From Chromatiales bacterium (GTDB lineage: Bacteria > Pseudomonadota > Gammaproteobacteria > UBA6429 > Thiohalophilaceae), in contig JALSSV010000031.1 in assembly GCA_026984045.1 (NCBI GenBank), positions 1 through 64,000 of the forward strand: a stretch of DNA of 64,000 bases, in the 5' to 3' direction. Position 1 is the first letter of the stretch; each line of letters starts with the position of its first letter. The position numbers and the translations under genes were made by a program. Below are positions 6,868 to 17,544 of the stretch, one piece after another. A model generated the notes under the pieces. The model saw only the letters and a program-made list of their open reading frames with translations, did no database searches and was not told the origin of the DNA.

Positions 6868-8955
6868 TCAGTCCTTGCCGACGGCTTTCATGGAAAGGCG
6901 GATGCGGCCCTGTTTGTCGACTTCGAGGACCTTGACCTTGACGATGTCGCCTTCGGAGAGCTTGTCGGAGACGTTTTCGACGCGCTCGTCGCTGATCTGG
7001 GAGACGTGGACCAGGCCGTCCTTGCCGGGGAGGATGGTGACGAAGGCGCCGAAGTCCATGAGTTTGGCGACCTTGCCTTCGTAGACCTTGCCCACTTCGA
7101 CGTCGGCGGTGAGCTGTTCGACGCGGCGGCGGGCTTCGTTGGCGGCGGCGGAGTCGCTGGAGGCGATCTTGACCAGACCGTCGTCGCTGATGTCGATGGT
7201 GGTGCCGGTTTCCTCGGTGATGGCGCGGATGGTGGCGCCGCCCTTGCCGATCACGTCGCGGATCTTGTCGGGGTTGATCTTGAAGGTGATGTAGCGCGGG
7301 GCGTAGACCGACATTTCGGTACGCGGCTCGGCGATCACCTCGTTCATCTTGCCGAGGATGTGCAGGCGGCCTTCCTTCGCCTGTTCGAGGGCGATTTCCA
7401 TGATCTGGCGGGTGATGCCGTCGATCTTGATGTCCATCTGCAGGGCAGTGACGCCGTCCCGGCTGCCGGCCACCTTGAAGTCCATGTCGCCGAGGTGGTC
7501 CTCGTCACCGAGGATGTCGGTGAGGACGGCGAACTTGTCGTCTTCCTTGATCAGGCCCATGGCGATGCCGGCCACGGGGGCCTTGAGGGGCACGCCGGCG
7601 TCCATCAGGGCGAGGCTGGTGCCGCACACGGAGGCCATGGAGCTGGAGCCGTTGGATTCGGTGATCTCGGAGACCACGCGGATGGTGTAGGGGAATTCGT
7701 CCTGGCTGGGCATGACGCCGAGCACGCCGCGCTTGGCGAGGCGGCCGTGGCCGATCTCGCGGCGCTTGGGGCTGCCGACGCGGCCGGTTTCACCGACGCA
7801 GAAGGGCGGGAAGTTGTACTGGAGCATGAAGGGCTCGCGGTAGGTGCCTTCCAGGGCGTCGATGATCTGGGCCTCGCGCTCGGTGCCGAGGGTGGCGGTG
7901 ACCAGGGCCTGGGTCTCGCCGCGGGTGAACAGGGCCGAGCCGTGGGTGCGGGGCAGCACGCCGACCCTGACATTGATGGGCCGCACGGTGCGGGTGTCGC
8001 GGCCGTCGATGCGCGGTTCGCCGTTGAGGATCTTGCCGCGCACCACGCGTTTTTCGAGTTTCTCGATGGCGCCGCGCACTTCCTCTTCGCTGTAGGGGCC
8101 TTCCTCGCCGGCGAGCTTTTCAATGATTTCACTGCGGATCTCGCCAAGACGGTTGTAGCGGGGCTGCTTCTCGCGAATGGTGTAGGCTTCCTTGAAGGCG
8201 GCTTCGCCAAGTTCGGCCACGGCCTTTTCCAGGTCTTGATTCTTCTCTGGCGGCGTCCACGCCATGGGCTCGGGGCCCACCTCGGCAGCGAACTCCTTGA
8301 TGGCCTGGATGACGGCCTGCTGCTGTTCGTGACCAAACATGACGGCGCCGAGCATGACTTCCTCGGAGAGCAGCCTGGCTTCCGACTCCACCATGAGCAC
8401 GGCGTTCTCGGTACCGGAAACCACCAGATCCAGTTCCGATTCCTTGAGTTTGGCGATGGAAGGATTGAGGACGTATTCGCCGTCGATGTAACCCACCCGG
8501 GCCGCGCCGATGGGGCCGTTGAAGGGGACGCCGGCGATGGACAGGGCGGCGGAGACGCCGATCATGGCCACGATGTCGGGGCTGACGTCCGGATCCATCG
8601 ACAGCACGGTGGCGATGATCTGGACTTCGTTGGTAAAGCCTTCGGGGAACAGGGGCCGGACGGGGCGATCGATGAGGCGGGAGGTAAGGGTCTCGTGCTC
8701 GGAGGGTCGCCCTTCCCGCTTGAGGAAGCCGCCGGGAATCTTGCCGGCAGCGTAGGTCTTTTCCTGATAGTCCACGGTCAGGGGGAAGAAGTCGCGGCCT
8801 TCCGCGGCCTTCTTGTCGGCCACCACGGTGGCGAGGACGACCGTGTCGCCCATCCGGGTCATGACGGCGCCTGTGGCCTGTCGGGCGATTTCGCCGGTTT
8901 CCAGGGTGACGGCATGGGCGCCGTATTGAAATTCTTTCTTCACAGGGGTCGGCAT
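6868..8955 (-). CDS. pnp: Polyribonucleotide nucleotidyltransferase
   Basis: A 695-residue PNPase that degrades RNA 3'-to-5' by phosphorolysis, in the cytoplasm and often in the degradosome. Domains in order: a first RNase PH domain (about 5-140), a helical linker, a second RNase PH domain (about 315-540), a KH domain ([10 protein letters not shown], about 555-615) and an S1 domain ([20 protein letters not shown], about 620-690). Length is normal. It lies 43 bases after rpsO, the conserved rpsO-pnp order. In enterobacteria pnp is autoregulated through this leader; the gap here is short, so I cannot say whether that applies. Confidence 0.98.
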   Translation of the reverse strand: MPTPVKKEFQYGAHAVTLETGEIARQATGAVMTRMGDTVVLATVVADKKAAEGRDFFPLTVDYQEKTYAAGKIPGGFLKREGRPSEHETLTSRLIDRPVRPLFPEGFTNEVQIIATVLSMDPDVSPDIVAMIGVSAALSIAGVPFNGPIGAARVGYIDGEYVLNPSIAKLKESELDLVVSGTENAVLMVESEARLLSEEVMLGAVMFGHEQQQAVIQAIKEFAAEVGPEPMAWTPPEKNQDLEKAVAELGEAAFKEAYTIREKQPRYNRLGEIRSEIIEKLAGEEGPYSEEEVRGAIEKLEKRVVRGKILNGEPRIDGRDTRTVRPINVRVGVLPRTHGSALFTRGETQALVTATLGTEREAQIIDALEGTYREPFMLQYNFPPFCVGETGRVGSPKRREIGHGRLAKRGVLGVMPSQDEFPYTIRVVSEITESNGSSSMASVCGTSLALMDAGVPLKAPVAGIAMGLIKEDDKFAVLTDILGDEDHLGDMDFKVAGSRDGVTALQMDIKIDGITRQIMEIALEQAKEGRLHILGKMNEVIAEPRTEMSVYAPRYITFKINPDKIRDVIGKGGATIRAITEETGTTIDISDDGLVKIASSDSAAANEARRRVEQLTADVEVGKVYEGKVAKLMDFGAFVTILPGKDGLVHVSQISDERVENVSDKLSEGDIVKVKVLEVDKQGRIRLSMKAVGKD

Positions 8956-8998
8956 GACTTTCCCTCGGGTTGTGCTGGCAGGAAGACGGGGACGCGCG

Positions 8999-9268
8999 TT
9001 ACTTGCGCAGGCCCAGACGGGTGATCAGTTCGCGATAGCGATCCAGATCCTTTTTCTTCAGGTAATCCAGCAGCTTACGACGCTGACTTACCATGCGCAG
9101 CAGACCCTGACGGGAATGGTGGTCGTGGATGTGTTCCTTGAAGTGTCCGGACAGATCGTTGATCCGGGCGGACAGCAGGGCGACCTGGACTTCCGGCGAA
9201 CCGGTGTCGCCCTTGCCGCGGGCGTATTCGTTGACGATAGCGGCCTTTTGTTCGGCACTGATGGCCAT
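8999..9268 (-). CDS. rpsO: 30S ribosomal protein S15
   Basis: An 89-residue S15, full length, starting at [13 protein letters not shown] 12-codon upstream extension of the frame is not part of the family. The 16S-binding signature [20 protein letters not shown] is intact. S15 is a primary binder of the central domain of 16S rRNA. The 106-base gap from truB is the largest in this part of the operon and probably carries a promoter for rpsO-pnp. Confidence 0.98.
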   Translation of the reverse strand: MAISAEQKAAIVNEYARGKGDTGSPEVQVALLSARINDLSGHFKEHIHDHHSRQGLLRMVSQRRKLLDYLKKKDLDRYRELITRLGLRK

Positions 9269-9374
9269 TCGCAAGCTCCTGTAATCTGTAAAAAATTCGA
9301 CCAATTTCGGAAAGCGCGTATTCTACCCGCGCAGCCGGGCGCAGACAAGAAAATCCGCGGGAAATTCCCCGTTT

Positions 9375-10292
9375 TCAGCCACTCTTGATGAGCCGTTTCG
9401 GCGCCACCCGGCCGTCATCGAGGATGTGGCCCACGCCGAGGAAGGCGCCATCAGGCCGGTGCAGACGCACCCACCCGGCGGTGGGGGCCTGGGGCACCAG
9501 CACCGGCTGGCCCTGCTGCACGTAGTAGGCCGAGTTGTCGGTGAGGTTCACCGCGGGCCAGTCGGCCAGGGCCCGTTCGATGGGCAGCAGCAGGGCGTCG
9601 AGGGCGTCGGTGCCCTGCTCCGCCGCAGTTTCGATCTGCGCCATGGTCACCGCCTCGTCGATGTCGAAGGGGCCGGAGGCGGTGCGGCGCAGGGCGGACA
9701 GGTGCCCGCCGCAGCCCAGGGCCTCGCCGATTTCCTCGGCCAGGGTGCGGACATAGGTGCCCTTGGAACAGTGGATGGAGATTTCCAGCTCGTCGCCTGC
9801 GTGGCGCAACAGTTCGATGCTGTGGATGGTGACCGTGCGCGGCTTGCGCTCGATCTCCATCCCCTTGTGGGCCAGCTTGTACAACGGCGTGCCATTGACC
9901 TTGACCGCCGAGTGCATGGGCGGCACCTGTTCGATCTCGCCGGTGAAGCGTTCCAGTACGTCGCGGATCTGCGCCTCATCGTACTCGCCCACCGGGCGGG
10001 TCTCCAGCACCTCGCCTTCGGCATCGGCGGTGCGGGTGATCACGCCGAGCTTGATGGTGCCCACGTAACGCTTGTCGGAATCCAGCAGGAAGCTGGAAAT
10101 CTTGGTCGCTTCGCCGAAGCAGATGGGCAGAAGGCCGGTGGCCAGCGGGTCGAGATTGCCCGTGTGCCCCGCCTTGGCGGCGCGGAACAGGCGCTTGACC
10201 TGCTGCAGCGCGGCGTTGGAGGTGACGCCCAGCGGCTTGTCGAGCAGGAGGATGCCGTTGACGGGACGGCCCCGGTTTCGTCTGCGTGCCAC
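9375..10292 (-). CDS. truB: tRNA pseudouridine(55) synthase
   Basis: A 305-residue enzyme that makes pseudouridine 55 in the T-loop of tRNAs. The catalytic Asp is in GHTGNLDPLATGLLP, near the N-terminus. A C-terminal PUA-like region (from about 245, with GWVRLHRPDGAFLGVGHI) completes the family architecture. The start is 2 bases from the rbfA stop, so translation is probably coupled within the rimP-to-pnp operon. Confidence 0.97.
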   Translation of the reverse strand: MARRRNRGRPVNGILLLDKPLGVTSNAALQQVKRLFRAAKAGHTGNLDPLATGLLPICFGEATKISSFLLDSDKRYVGTIKLGVITRTADAEGEVLETRPVGEYDEAQIRDVLERFTGEIEQVPPMHSAVKVNGTPLYKLAHKGMEIERKPRTVTIHSIELLRHAGDELEISIHCSKGTYVRTLAEEIGEALGCGGHLSALRRTASGPFDIDEAVTMAQIETAAEQGTDALDALLLPIERALADWPAVNLTDNSAYYVQQGQPVLVPQAPTAGWVRLHRPDGAFLGVGHILDDGRVAPKRLIKSG

Positions 10293-10293
10293 G

Positions 10294-10671
10294 TTAGTCT
10301 GAATCCTGGTGTTTCTTGCGATCTTCGGCCACGGCCTGATCGATCAGGTTGGCCAGTTCGGTCCCCTTGACCAGGGTCTCGTCGTAGATGAAACGCAACT
10401 GGGGGACATTGCGGATGATCATGCGCTCGCCCAGGGCATGGCGCAGGAAGCCCGCGGCCTTCTCCAGGGCCCTTTGCGCCTCGTCCACGTAAAGCTGTTC
10501 GGGCATGACCGTGTAATAGACCTTGGCCAGGGAGAGATCGCGGGTGACCTCGACACCGGAGAGGGTCACGGCGGAAAGGCGCGGATCGCGCACATCGCGC
10601 TGCAGCAACTCGGCCAGCTCCCGCTGCATCTGTTCCCCGACCCGGCGGGTGCGGCTGAAATCCCTGGGCAT
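10294..10671 (-). CDS. rbfA: Ribosome-binding factor A
   Basis: A 125-residue RbfA, a KH-fold protein that binds the 30S precursor near helix 1 of 16S rRNA and aids late maturation. Recognisable stretches are RRVGEQMQRELAELLQRDVRDPRL and KAAGFLRHALGERMIIRNVPQLRF. It sits between infB (9-base gap) and truB, as in most gammaproteobacteria. Confidence 0.96.
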   Translation of the reverse strand: MPRDFSRTRRVGEQMQRELAELLQRDVRDPRLSAVTLSGVEVTRDLSLAKVYYTVMPEQLYVDEAQRALEKAAGFLRHALGERMIIRNVPQLRFIYDETLVKGTELANLIDQAVAEDRKKHQDSD

Positions 10672-10680
10672 GATCGCGGC

Positions 10681-13161
10681 TCAGAGTTCGCGGGCGACCT
10701 GCACCCGTTCGTAGACTTCGATCTGATCGCCCACCTTCACGTCATTGTAGTTCTTGACGCCGATGCCGCATTCCATGCCCTGCTTGACCTCCATGACGTC
10801 TTCCTTGAAACGGCGCAGGGATTCCAGCTCGCCCTCGAAGATCACCACGTTGTCGCGCAGCACGCGGATGGGGTTGTTGCGCTTGACCACCCCATCCACC
10901 ACCATGCAGCCGGCAATGGCGCCGATCTTGGGCGAGCGGAACACGTCGCGCACTTCGGCCAGGCCAATGATCTCTTCCTTGGTCTCGGGCGAGAGGAGGC
11001 CGGACATGGCCTTCTTCACGTCGTCGATGAGATCGTAGATCACGCTGTAATAGTGCAGATCCACGTCTTCCTCGTCGATGATGCGCTTGGCCACCGAATC
11101 GGCGCGCACGTTGAAGCCGATGAGGATGGCATTGGAGGCCACCGCCAGGTTGGCGTCGGATTCGGTGATCCCGCCGACTCCGCTGGAGACGATCTTCACC
11201 TTCACCTCGTCGGTGGAGAGCTTGGTGAGGGCGTCGGAGATGGCCTCCACCGACCCCTGCACGTCGGCCTTGAGGACGATGTTGACCGTGGCCACCTCGC
11301 CTTCCTGCATCTGGCTGAACATGTTTTCCAGCTTGGCCGCCTGCTGGCGGGCCAGCTTGAGTTCGCGAGCCTTGGTCTGGCGATAGTCGGCCACCTCGCG
11401 GGCCTTGCGCTCGTTGGGCACCACGGTGGCTTCGTCGCCGGCCGCGGGCACCCCGGACAGGCCCAGCACCTCCACCGGAATCGAGGGACCGGCTTCCTCG
11501 AGCTGCCGGGCATGCTCGTTGAGCATGGCCCGCACGCGGCCGTACTCGAGACCGGCGAGCAGGATGTCGCCCTTGTGCAGGGTGCCGCGCTGAACCAGGA
11601 TGGTGGCCACCGGGCCGCGGCCCTTGTCGAGCCGCGACTCGATGACGATGCCGCGCGCCGGGCCCTCCACCGGCGCCTTGAGTTCCAGCACCTCGGCCTG
11701 CAGGAGGATGGAATCGAGCAGTTCGTCCACGCCCTGCCCGGTGTGGGCCGAGACGTTGACAAAGATGGTGTCGCCACCCCAGTCCTCAGGAATGACCTCT
11801 TCCTGGGCCAGTTCGTTCTTGACCCGATCCGGATCGGCCTCGGGCTTGTCGATCTTGTTGACCGCCACGATCAGCGGCACGCCGGCGGCGCGGGCGTGCT
11901 GGATGGCCTCGCGGGTCTGGGGCATCACGCCGTCGTCGGCCGCGACCACCAGGACCACGATGTCGGTGACCTTGGCGCCGCGGGCGCGCATGGCAGTGAA
12001 GGCTTCGTGGCCGGGCGTGTCGAGGAAGGTGATCTCCCCGCCCCCGGTCTGCACGTGATAGGCCCCGATGTGCTGGGTGATGCCCCCGGCCTCGCCGGAA
12101 GCGACGCGGCTCTCGCGGATGTAGTCCAGCAGCGAGGTCTTGCCGTGGTCCACGTGGCCCATGATGGTGACTACCGGTGCGCGGGGCAGGGCCTCGCCCT
12201 CTTCCACTTCCTCGATGATCGCCTTCTCCACCGCACCTTCCTCGATGAGCTTGACCTTGTGGCCCAGCTCCTCGACCACGATGGCCGCGGTGTCCTGATC
12301 CAGCACCTGGTTGATGGTGACCATGGTGCCCATGTTCATCAGGGCCTTGATCACCTCGGCGGCCTTGACCGACATCTTCTGCGCCAGATCGCCCACGGTG
12401 ATGGTTTCGGGAATCGCCACCTCGCGCACGATGGGCGCAGTGGGCTTCTGGAAGCCGTGCTCGCCGGAGGTGGCCGTGGTCACGGCCCGGCCACGGGGTT
12501 TCTTGCGCCGGCGGCCGGCCTTGTCGCTGGCCACGTGCAGTTCCTTGCGGCCGTACTTGGTGTGTTTCTCCTCGCGCGCCTTCTCCTTTTCCTTGCCCTT
12601 CTTGCGGCCGCGCTCGGCCGCGGGCGGCGGGGGCGGCGGTGCCGCCGCCGGCGCTTCCGCCGGGGCCTTCTCGGCTTCGGCGGCGGCCTTCCGGCGGGCC
12701 TCTTCCTCGGCCTTGCGCTGCGCCTCGAGGCGCTTGGCCTCCTCGCGGGCGCGGGCCTCGGCCTCTTCGCGGGCGCGACGTTCCGCTTCCAGCTCCTCGA
12801 GCTTGCGGCGCGCCTCCTCGGCCTCGAGCCGTTCCTGATCGGTGCGGGCCTCGCCGCCCTCGCCCGGCTTGATCACCCGTTTCTTGCGGCGCTGGATGGT
12901 GACCGTCTTGGTGCGCCCCTGGGAGGTGGTGGTCTTGACCTGGTTGACCGCGCGCCGGGACAGGGTGACCTTCTTCTCGGCCTTTTCCTTCTTCGGCGCG
13001 TGCTTGTTCTTGAGGAAGGTCAGCAGCGACAGCTTCTCCTCCTCGGAGATGGTCGCATCGGCATCGGTGACCGACACGCCCGCCTCCTTGAGCTGCTCGA
13101 GCAGAAGATTCACCGGCACGCCGACGACTTCCGCGAATTGCTTGACTGTGACTTCAGCCAT
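10681..13161 (-). CDS. infB: Translation initiation factor IF-2
   Basis: An 826-residue IF-2 GTPase that brings initiator tRNA to the 30S subunit. The start chosen is [13 protein letters not shown], preceded by AGGAGA; a TTG 8 codons upstream lacks a ribosome site. An N-terminal IF2N domain (about 1-50) precedes a long charged, Ala/Glu/Arg-rich linker with a proline run (about 100-210). A second N-terminal subdomain, the G domain ([23 protein letters not shown]) and the EF-Tu-like domains 2 to 4 follow. The linker is typical in gammaproteobacteria and varies in length. It lies directly downstream of nusA in the conserved operon. Confidence 0.98.
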   Translation of the reverse strand: MAEVTVKQFAEVVGVPVNLLLEQLKEAGVSVTDADATISEEEKLSLLTFLKNKHAPKKEKAEKKVTLSRRAVNQVKTTTSQGRTKTVTIQRRKKRVIKPGEGGEARTDQERLEAEEARRKLEELEAERRAREEAEARAREEAKRLEAQRKAEEEARRKAAAEAEKAPAEAPAAAPPPPPPAAERGRKKGKEKEKAREEKHTKYGRKELHVASDKAGRRRKKPRGRAVTTATSGEHGFQKPTAPIVREVAIPETITVGDLAQKMSVKAAEVIKALMNMGTMVTINQVLDQDTAAIVVEELGHKVKLIEEGAVEKAIIEEVEEGEALPRAPVVTIMGHVDHGKTSLLDYIRESRVASGEAGGITQHIGAYHVQTGGGEITFLDTPGHEAFTAMRARGAKVTDIVVLVVAADDGVMPQTREAIQHARAAGVPLIVAVNKIDKPEADPDRVKNELAQEEVIPEDWGGDTIFVNVSAHTGQGVDELLDSILLQAEVLELKAPVEGPARGIVIESRLDKGRGPVATILVQRGTLHKGDILLAGLEYGRVRAMLNEHARQLEEAGPSIPVEVLGLSGVPAAGDEATVVPNERKAREVADYRQTKARELKLARQQAAKLENMFSQMQEGEVATVNIVLKADVQGSVEAISDALTKLSTDEVKVKIVSSGVGGITESDANLAVASNAILIGFNVRADSVAKRIIDEEDVDLHYYSVIYDLIDDVKKAMSGLLSPETKEEIIGLAEVRDVFRSPKIGAIAGCMVVDGVVKRNNPIRVLRDNVVIFEGELESLRRFKEDVMEVKQGMECGIGVKNYNDVKVGDQIEVYERVQVAREL

Positions 13162-13193
13162 ATCGTGTTCTCTCCTGCCCCTCAAACGGTGTG

Positions 13194-14705
13194 TTACGAC
13201 TGTCCGCTCTGTTCAGCCGGTTCCGCGAACCAGGGCTCGCGGGCCTTCATGATCAGTTGCGCGGCCTTCTCCTCGTCCAGCGCCTCGTCGATGGCCAGCA
13301 GCTCGTCCACCGACTGCTCGGCCAGGTCCTCCATGCTCACCACGCCGTGGGAGGCCAGCTTGTAGGCCAGATCCATGTCCATGCCTTCCATGGACTTGAG
13401 ATCCTCGGCAGGCTCGACGGCGGTCAGGCTCTCTTCGCTGCTGATGGCGCGGGTCAGGAGCAGGTCCTTGGCCCGGCCCTGCAGTTCGGCCACGATGTCC
13501 TCGTCAAACTCCTCGATCTGCAGCATCTCCTCGGGCGGTACGTAGGCGATTTCGTCGATACTGGTGAAGCCTTCCTGCACCAGGATGGCGGCCACTTCCT
13601 CGTCCACGTCCAGCTCTTCCATGAACAGTTTCTGGATCTTCTCGGCCTCGGCCTCGGTCTTCTCCTCCAGCTCTTCGGTGGACATGACGTTGAGGTTCCA
13701 GCCGGTCAGCTCGGAAGCCAAGCGCACGTTCTGGCCACCGCGGCCGATGGCCTGGGAGAGCTGCTCCTCGGCCACGGCCACGTCCATGGTGCGGGTCTCC
13801 TCGTCCATGACGATGGATTCCACCTCGGCCGGGGACATGGCGTTGATCACGAACTGGGCCGGATCCTCGTCCCACAGCACGATGTCCACCCGTTCGCCGG
13901 CCAGCTCGTTGGAGACGGCCTGCACCCGCGAGCCGCGCATGCCCACGCAGGCGCCCACCGGATCGATGCGCGGCTCGTTGCTGCGCACGGCGATCTTGGC
14001 CCGCAGGCCCGGATCCCGGGCCGCGGCGAGGATATCGATGAGGCCCTCGCCCACTTCCGGCACCTCGATCTTGAACAGCTCGATGAGGAAACGCGGATCG
14101 GTGCGACTGACGATGAGCTGCGGACCCCGCATCTCGGTGTTGATTTCCTTCAGGTAACCGCGGATCCGATCGCCGGGGCGGATGGACTCGCGCGGGATCA
14201 GCTCGTCGCGGGGGATGATGGCGTCGGCATTGGCCCCCAGATCCAGGTACACGTTGCCGCGCTCCACGCGCTTGACCACCCCCATCACCAGCTCGCCGAC
14301 CCGGTCCTGGTAGGCTTCCACCACCTGGGCGCGCTCGGCCTCGCGCACCTTCTGCACGATCACCTGCTTGGCAGTCTGGGCGGCGATGCGGCCGAACTCG
14401 ATGGATTCCACCTGTTCCTCGATGAAGTCGCCCGGCTGGATGTCGGGATTGTCGAGGCGCGCGGCGGAGAGGGTGATCTGGCGCTCCGGAAACTCCATCT
14501 CGTCGTCCTCGACCACTTCCCAGCGGCGGAAGGTCTCGTAGTCGCCGGTTTCGGGGTCGATCTGCACGCGGATGTCCACGTCGTTGTCGTAGCGCTTCTT
14601 GGTGGCGGTGGCCAGCGCCGTTTCGATGGCCTCGAAAATCACCTGTTCGTCGACGCCCTTCTCGTTGGAGACGGCTTCCACGACCATGAGAATCTCTTTG
14701 TTCAT
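13194..14705 (-). CDS. nusA: Transcription termination/antitermination factor NusA
   Basis: A 503-residue NusA that binds RNA polymerase and nascent RNA and controls pausing, termination and antitermination. It has the N-terminal polymerase-binding domain (1-125), S1 (about 135-200), two KH domains (about 200-345, with [14 protein letters not shown] and [15 protein letters not shown]) and two acidic C-terminal repeats (about 365-490). Length matches the proteobacterial form with the acidic repeats. A terminator-like hairpin lies in the leader of this operon, which makes autoregulation by NusA plausible. Confidence 0.98.
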   Translation of the reverse strand: MNKEILMVVEAVSNEKGVDEQVIFEAIETALATATKKRYDNDVDIRVQIDPETGDYETFRRWEVVEDDEMEFPERQITLSAARLDNPDIQPGDFIEEQVESIEFGRIAAQTAKQVIVQKVREAERAQVVEAYQDRVGELVMGVVKRVERGNVYLDLGANADAIIPRDELIPRESIRPGDRIRGYLKEINTEMRGPQLIVSRTDPRFLIELFKIEVPEVGEGLIDILAAARDPGLRAKIAVRSNEPRIDPVGACVGMRGSRVQAVSNELAGERVDIVLWDEDPAQFVINAMSPAEVESIVMDEETRTMDVAVAEEQLSQAIGRGGQNVRLASELTGWNLNVMSTEELEEKTEAEAEKIQKLFMEELDVDEEVAAILVQEGFTSIDEIAYVPPEEMLQIEEFDEDIVAELQGRAKDLLLTRAISSEESLTAVEPAEDLKSMEGMDMDLAYKLASHGVVSMEDLAEQSVDELLAIDEALDEEKAAQLIMKAREPWFAEPAEQSGQS

Positions 14706-14769
14706 TACGCAACCTCTGTCGGTTTCTTTCCTTCGGGACGGAAACAGTCCGCCCTGGCTTCCTGCGGCC

Positions 14770-15231
14770 CTACCACTGGGGGACCAGATTGGCCTTCTCG
14801 ATATCGTCCAGCGCCAGGCGCCAGGTCTCGCCGCTCTCGGGATCGGCGAGGATCAGCGTGTCGTCCTCCACGCCGGCGATCACGCCGCTGAACTTGCGGC
14901 GGCCGTCGAGCGGCATCCGCAGGCGCACGCTGACCGGCTGCCCCTGGAAGCGGCGGTAGTGATCCGCCGTGAACAGGGGACGATCCACGCCCGGCGAGGA
15001 GACCTCCAGCGTGTACTGGCCACGGATGGGGTCTTCCACGTCCAGCACCGCGCTGATCTGACGGCTGGCCCGCTCGCAATCGTCCAGAGTGATGCCTTCG
15101 GGGCTGTCGAGGAACACCCGCAGCACCGAATGACGGCCCTGGGAGAGGTGCTCCACCCCCAGCAGCTCATAGCCCAGGGGCTCGACGGCCGAGGCCACCA
15201 GTTCTGTCAGCGAATCCTTGACCTGCGCCAT
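14770..15231 (-). CDS. rimP: Ribosome maturation factor RimP
   Basis: A 153-residue RimP needed for 30S maturation. The N-terminal alpha/beta domain has [11 protein letters not shown] and [14 protein letters not shown], and a C-terminal SH3-like domain follows from about residue 92. It is the first gene of the nusA-infB operon. The start ATG lies about 15 bases past a complete terminator hairpin. Confidence 0.95.
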   Translation of the reverse strand: MAQVKDSLTELVASAVEPLGYELLGVEHLSQGRHSVLRVFLDSPEGITLDDCERASRQISAVLDVEDPIRGQYTLEVSSPGVDRPLFTADHYRRFQGQPVSVRLRMPLDGRRKFSGVIAGVEDDTLILADPESGETWRLALDDIEKANLVPQW

Positions 15232-15247
15232 GTTTTGTCTGCCCGTA

Positions 15248-15280
15248 AATAAAAAGTGGGCGCAAGGCCCACTTTTTATA
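15248..15280 (-). terminator. Terminator hairpin in the rimP leader (possible attenuator)
   Basis: On the minus strand the stem GTGGGC/GCCCAC with a 5-base loop is followed by TTTTTATTT, and A-runs on the other side extend the pairing to eleven pairs. It sits immediately upstream of the rimP start codon, inside any leader transcript of rimP-nusA-infB. The hairpin could terminate an upstream transcript, but the gene beyond it (15532) runs the other way. A role as a conditional attenuator for the operon is the simplest reading and is inference. Confidence 0.7.
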
Positions 15281-15531
15281 AACTCCTGTTATCTCGCCGG
15301 GATTGTACCATCGCCAGGGAATTCCGCCAATCCCTGGCGGACATTTTCCCGGCCACCCGGGCCGACCTGTGCCGAGGACAGACCGGCCCCCGCCGGAACA
15401 CGCCCGGGGCCCCGAAAAATCGTTGCAGCATATATAGTTGCATTCGACCGGCAAATCAAGGGAAGCGCCGGCATTGTACCGGCGCCGGCCGGCCACCATA
15501 GTGGGAGAAACAGCCGCGAGGCGAAAGCCGC

Positions 15532-16647
15532 ATGACTCAATCCGAATCGAGCGCCCGTGAAGCCTTCGACCGTGCCGTGGCCCAGGGCCGCGTGGAGCGG
15601 CTCGAATACGACGGCCTCACCCTCGAGCGCTGCAACGACGACGTGGGCCACCTGCCGCGGGGTTCGATCCGTGCCGCCGGCCGGGTGCTGTACGGCTATC
15701 CCCACATCGGGCGGATCCTGGTATTGCGTCGGGGCCTGACCGAACAGCTTGCCGGCCCCTTCCACGTGGAAGAGAAGATCAACGGCTACAACGTGCGCAT
15801 CGCCCGCATCGATGGCCGCCTGCTGGCCTTCACCCGGGGGGGCTTCGTCTGCCCCTTCACCACCGACCGCCTGCCGGATCTCCTCGATCCGGCCTTCTTC
15901 GACGCCCATCCCGACAAGGTGCTGTGCGCCGAGGTGGCCGGGCCCGGAAATCCCTGGCTCGATGCCAGCCCGCCCTTCATCGAGCGGGACGTACGGCTGT
16001 TCGCGTTCGACATCACCGAGTGGAACCGTGCCGACTTCCTGCCGGTGAACGAGCTGCAGACCCTGCTTGAGGAATTCGCCCTGCCCGCCGTGCCCGCCTG
16101 GGGCTGGTCCGATGCCGAGCATTATGACGAGCTGGCCGCCCGCATCCTGGAATTGAACGAACAGGGCCGCGAGGGCCTGATCTTCCGCCAGGAAACGCCC
16201 CGCCCGCGGCGGGTCAAGTACGTCACCGCCCGCGTGAATCTGGAAGACATCCAGCGTTCCGCCACCCGCATGCCCGACATGCCGGCCGGCTATTTCGCCG
16301 GCCGGATCCTGCGCATCGCCCTGTTCCTGCAGGAGCACGGCCTGGACGCGCAGCCGTACGAGGAGGCCCTGGGGCAGGCCCTGCTCGGCGCCCTCGACGA
16401 CACCCTCACCCAGTTGCAGCGAGAACGCCGGGCCAGCCAGCCGTTCACCTGCCGCTTCCGCGAACGACACAATGCCGAACGCCTGGTGGCGCTGCTCCAG
16501 CGGGTGCCCGGCCACAAGGTGAAGATCGTGATCCACGGCATCGAGCCCGAAGCGAACGGCTACTGGCGGCTGCGCTTCGAACGGCGCTATCCGCTGACCA
16601 ACAGCCTGTTGTACGAATTGCTGGGGGGTGGGTTGATTTACGACTGA
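15532..16647 (+). CDS. ATP-dependent RNA ligase, Rnl3 (archaeal) type
   Basis: A 371-residue protein of the archaeal-type homodimeric RNA ligase family. These enzymes seal 5'-phosphate and 3'-hydroxyl ends through a lysyl-adenylate. The nucleotidyltransferase motif I is EEKINGYNVR, with the probable nucleophile Lys82. Motif IV-like EGLIFRQE and motif V-like RVKYVTARVN follow. A C-terminal domain of about 130 residues is the family's dimerisation region. Length fits the family. The family is common in archaea and sporadic in bacteria, suggesting old transfer. The convergent gene to the right encodes the protein that usually accompanies it. Biological substrate is unknown. Confidence 0.85.
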   Translation: MTQSESSAREAFDRAVAQGRVERLEYDGLTLERCNDDVGHLPRGSIRAAGRVLYGYPHIGRILVLRRGLTEQLAGPFHVEEKINGYNVRIARIDGRLLAFTRGGFVCPFTTDRLPDLLDPAFFDAHPDKVLCAEVAGPGNPWLDASPPFIERDVRLFAFDITEWNRADFLPVNELQTLLEEFALPAVPAWGWSDAEHYDELAARILELNEQGREGLIFRQETPRPRRVKYVTARVNLEDIQRSATRMPDMPAGYFAGRILRIALFLQEHGLDAQPYEEALGQALLGALDDTLTQLQRERRASQPFTCRFRERHNAERLVALLQRVPGHKVKIVIHGIEPEANGYWRLRFERRYPLTNSLLYELLGGGLIYD

Positions 16648-16670
16648 GGGGCGAGAGCTGCCTCCTTCCT

Positions 16671-16743
16671 TGTCGCGGCGGGGGCGCCGCTCCTACGCTT
16701 GGCGCCGGATTTTTTCTGTAGGAGCGGCGCCCCCGCCGCGACA
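16671..16743. repeat. REP-type inverted repeat pair
   Basis: Two perfect 26-base arms (16671-16696 and 16718-16743) separated by 21 bases. The right arm begins GTAGGAGCGGCGCC. It lies between the convergent RNA ligase and partner genes and may also act as a bidirectional transcription barrier. Related pairs are at 22990, 35496 and 38567. Confidence 0.9.
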
Positions 16744-16783
16744 ACGGTGTATTGCCAATTCGAGCGGCCAGCGGCTCATTGCT

Positions 16784-17398
16784 TCAGCCCGCATCGTCGC
16801 CCGCCCCCTCCTCCACCTGCCGTTCCACCAGTTCCAGCAGCACGCCCTTGAGGTGTTCGGGAAGGAGGATCTTCACGCCCAGCTTGTCGGCCCAGATCCG
16901 CAGGCCTTCGTCGGCGGTGACCACGATGCCGTCGAGTTCCATGGCCAACAGCAGCACGTCGAGGTCCTCACGCGAGTCGATGAGGCCACGGCGCAGGGCT
17001 TCGCGGTAGCGTTCGCGCAGACGGCTGATGAGCTGGCCCACGTCGCCGCCGCCGGCGGCGTGGCCCTGACGGGCGTGTTCCTCGGCGATGCGCAGGCCGC
17101 GATCGATGCGTCGTCGCACTTCATCGATGAATTCGTAGACGATGGTCGCCGGGATCTGCAACTCGTGGCGGCGCGGCGAGCGGATGTTCACCAGCGACTC
17201 GAAGGCCGGCGCCACGCCATCCAGCTCCTTCATCTGGCACAGCTCTTCGTATATCGAAGTGGGCATGTAGAAGGCGGCGCCGGAGGCCTGGGCAATGTGC
17301 ACGAACTCGCGGATCGCCGCACGGGTGTCCACCCCGAACTGGCGAAACACGTCCGGATTGGTGAAGAGGCTCGTATCGAGCACGTACGCCGGGGTCAT
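16784..17398 (-). CDS. RNA ligase partner protein (PIN-like)
   Basis: A 204-residue protein of the family that accompanies Rnl3-type RNA ligases (MJ_0951-like). The start chosen is MTPAYVLDTSLFTNP, nine codons into the open frame. The PIN-like fold is suggested by the N-terminal VLDTS acidic strand, Glu in SIYEELCQM, and the C-terminal SREDLDVLLLAMELDGIVVTADEGL, where the acidic metal-binding residues of PIN nucleases occur. The family function is unproven; nuclease action on substrates of the neighbouring ligase is a reasonable guess. The gene is convergent with the ligase gene, not in an operon with it. Confidence 0.82.
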   Translation of the reverse strand: MTPAYVLDTSLFTNPDVFRQFGVDTRAAIREFVHIAQASGAAFYMPTSIYEELCQMKELDGVAPAFESLVNIRSPRRHELQIPATIVYEFIDEVRRRIDRGLRIAEEHARQGHAAGGGDVGQLISRLRERYREALRRGLIDSREDLDVLLLAMELDGIVVTADEGLRIWADKLGVKILLPEHLKGVLLELVERQVEEGAGDDAG

Positions 17399-17544
17399 GA
17401 AGGGCTCCGATTGGCTCTCCTGCAAACAACGCAGAGGTTTTCAGATCAGACAATAGGCGCCAGCAAGACGATGGTCAAATCCCTCGTCCTGTCTGCATCG
17501 TCCTTCGGCGAACGCTGCGACCTCTGCGTTCCTTCCACCACCAT

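Noticed and set aside
6853-15079. Long antisense frames over pnp, truB, infB and nusA (up to about 1000 codons)
   Set aside because: They are rich in Gly, Asp, His and Leu in a repeating pattern expected from the complement of GC-rich genes, and lie exactly opposite well-known genes.
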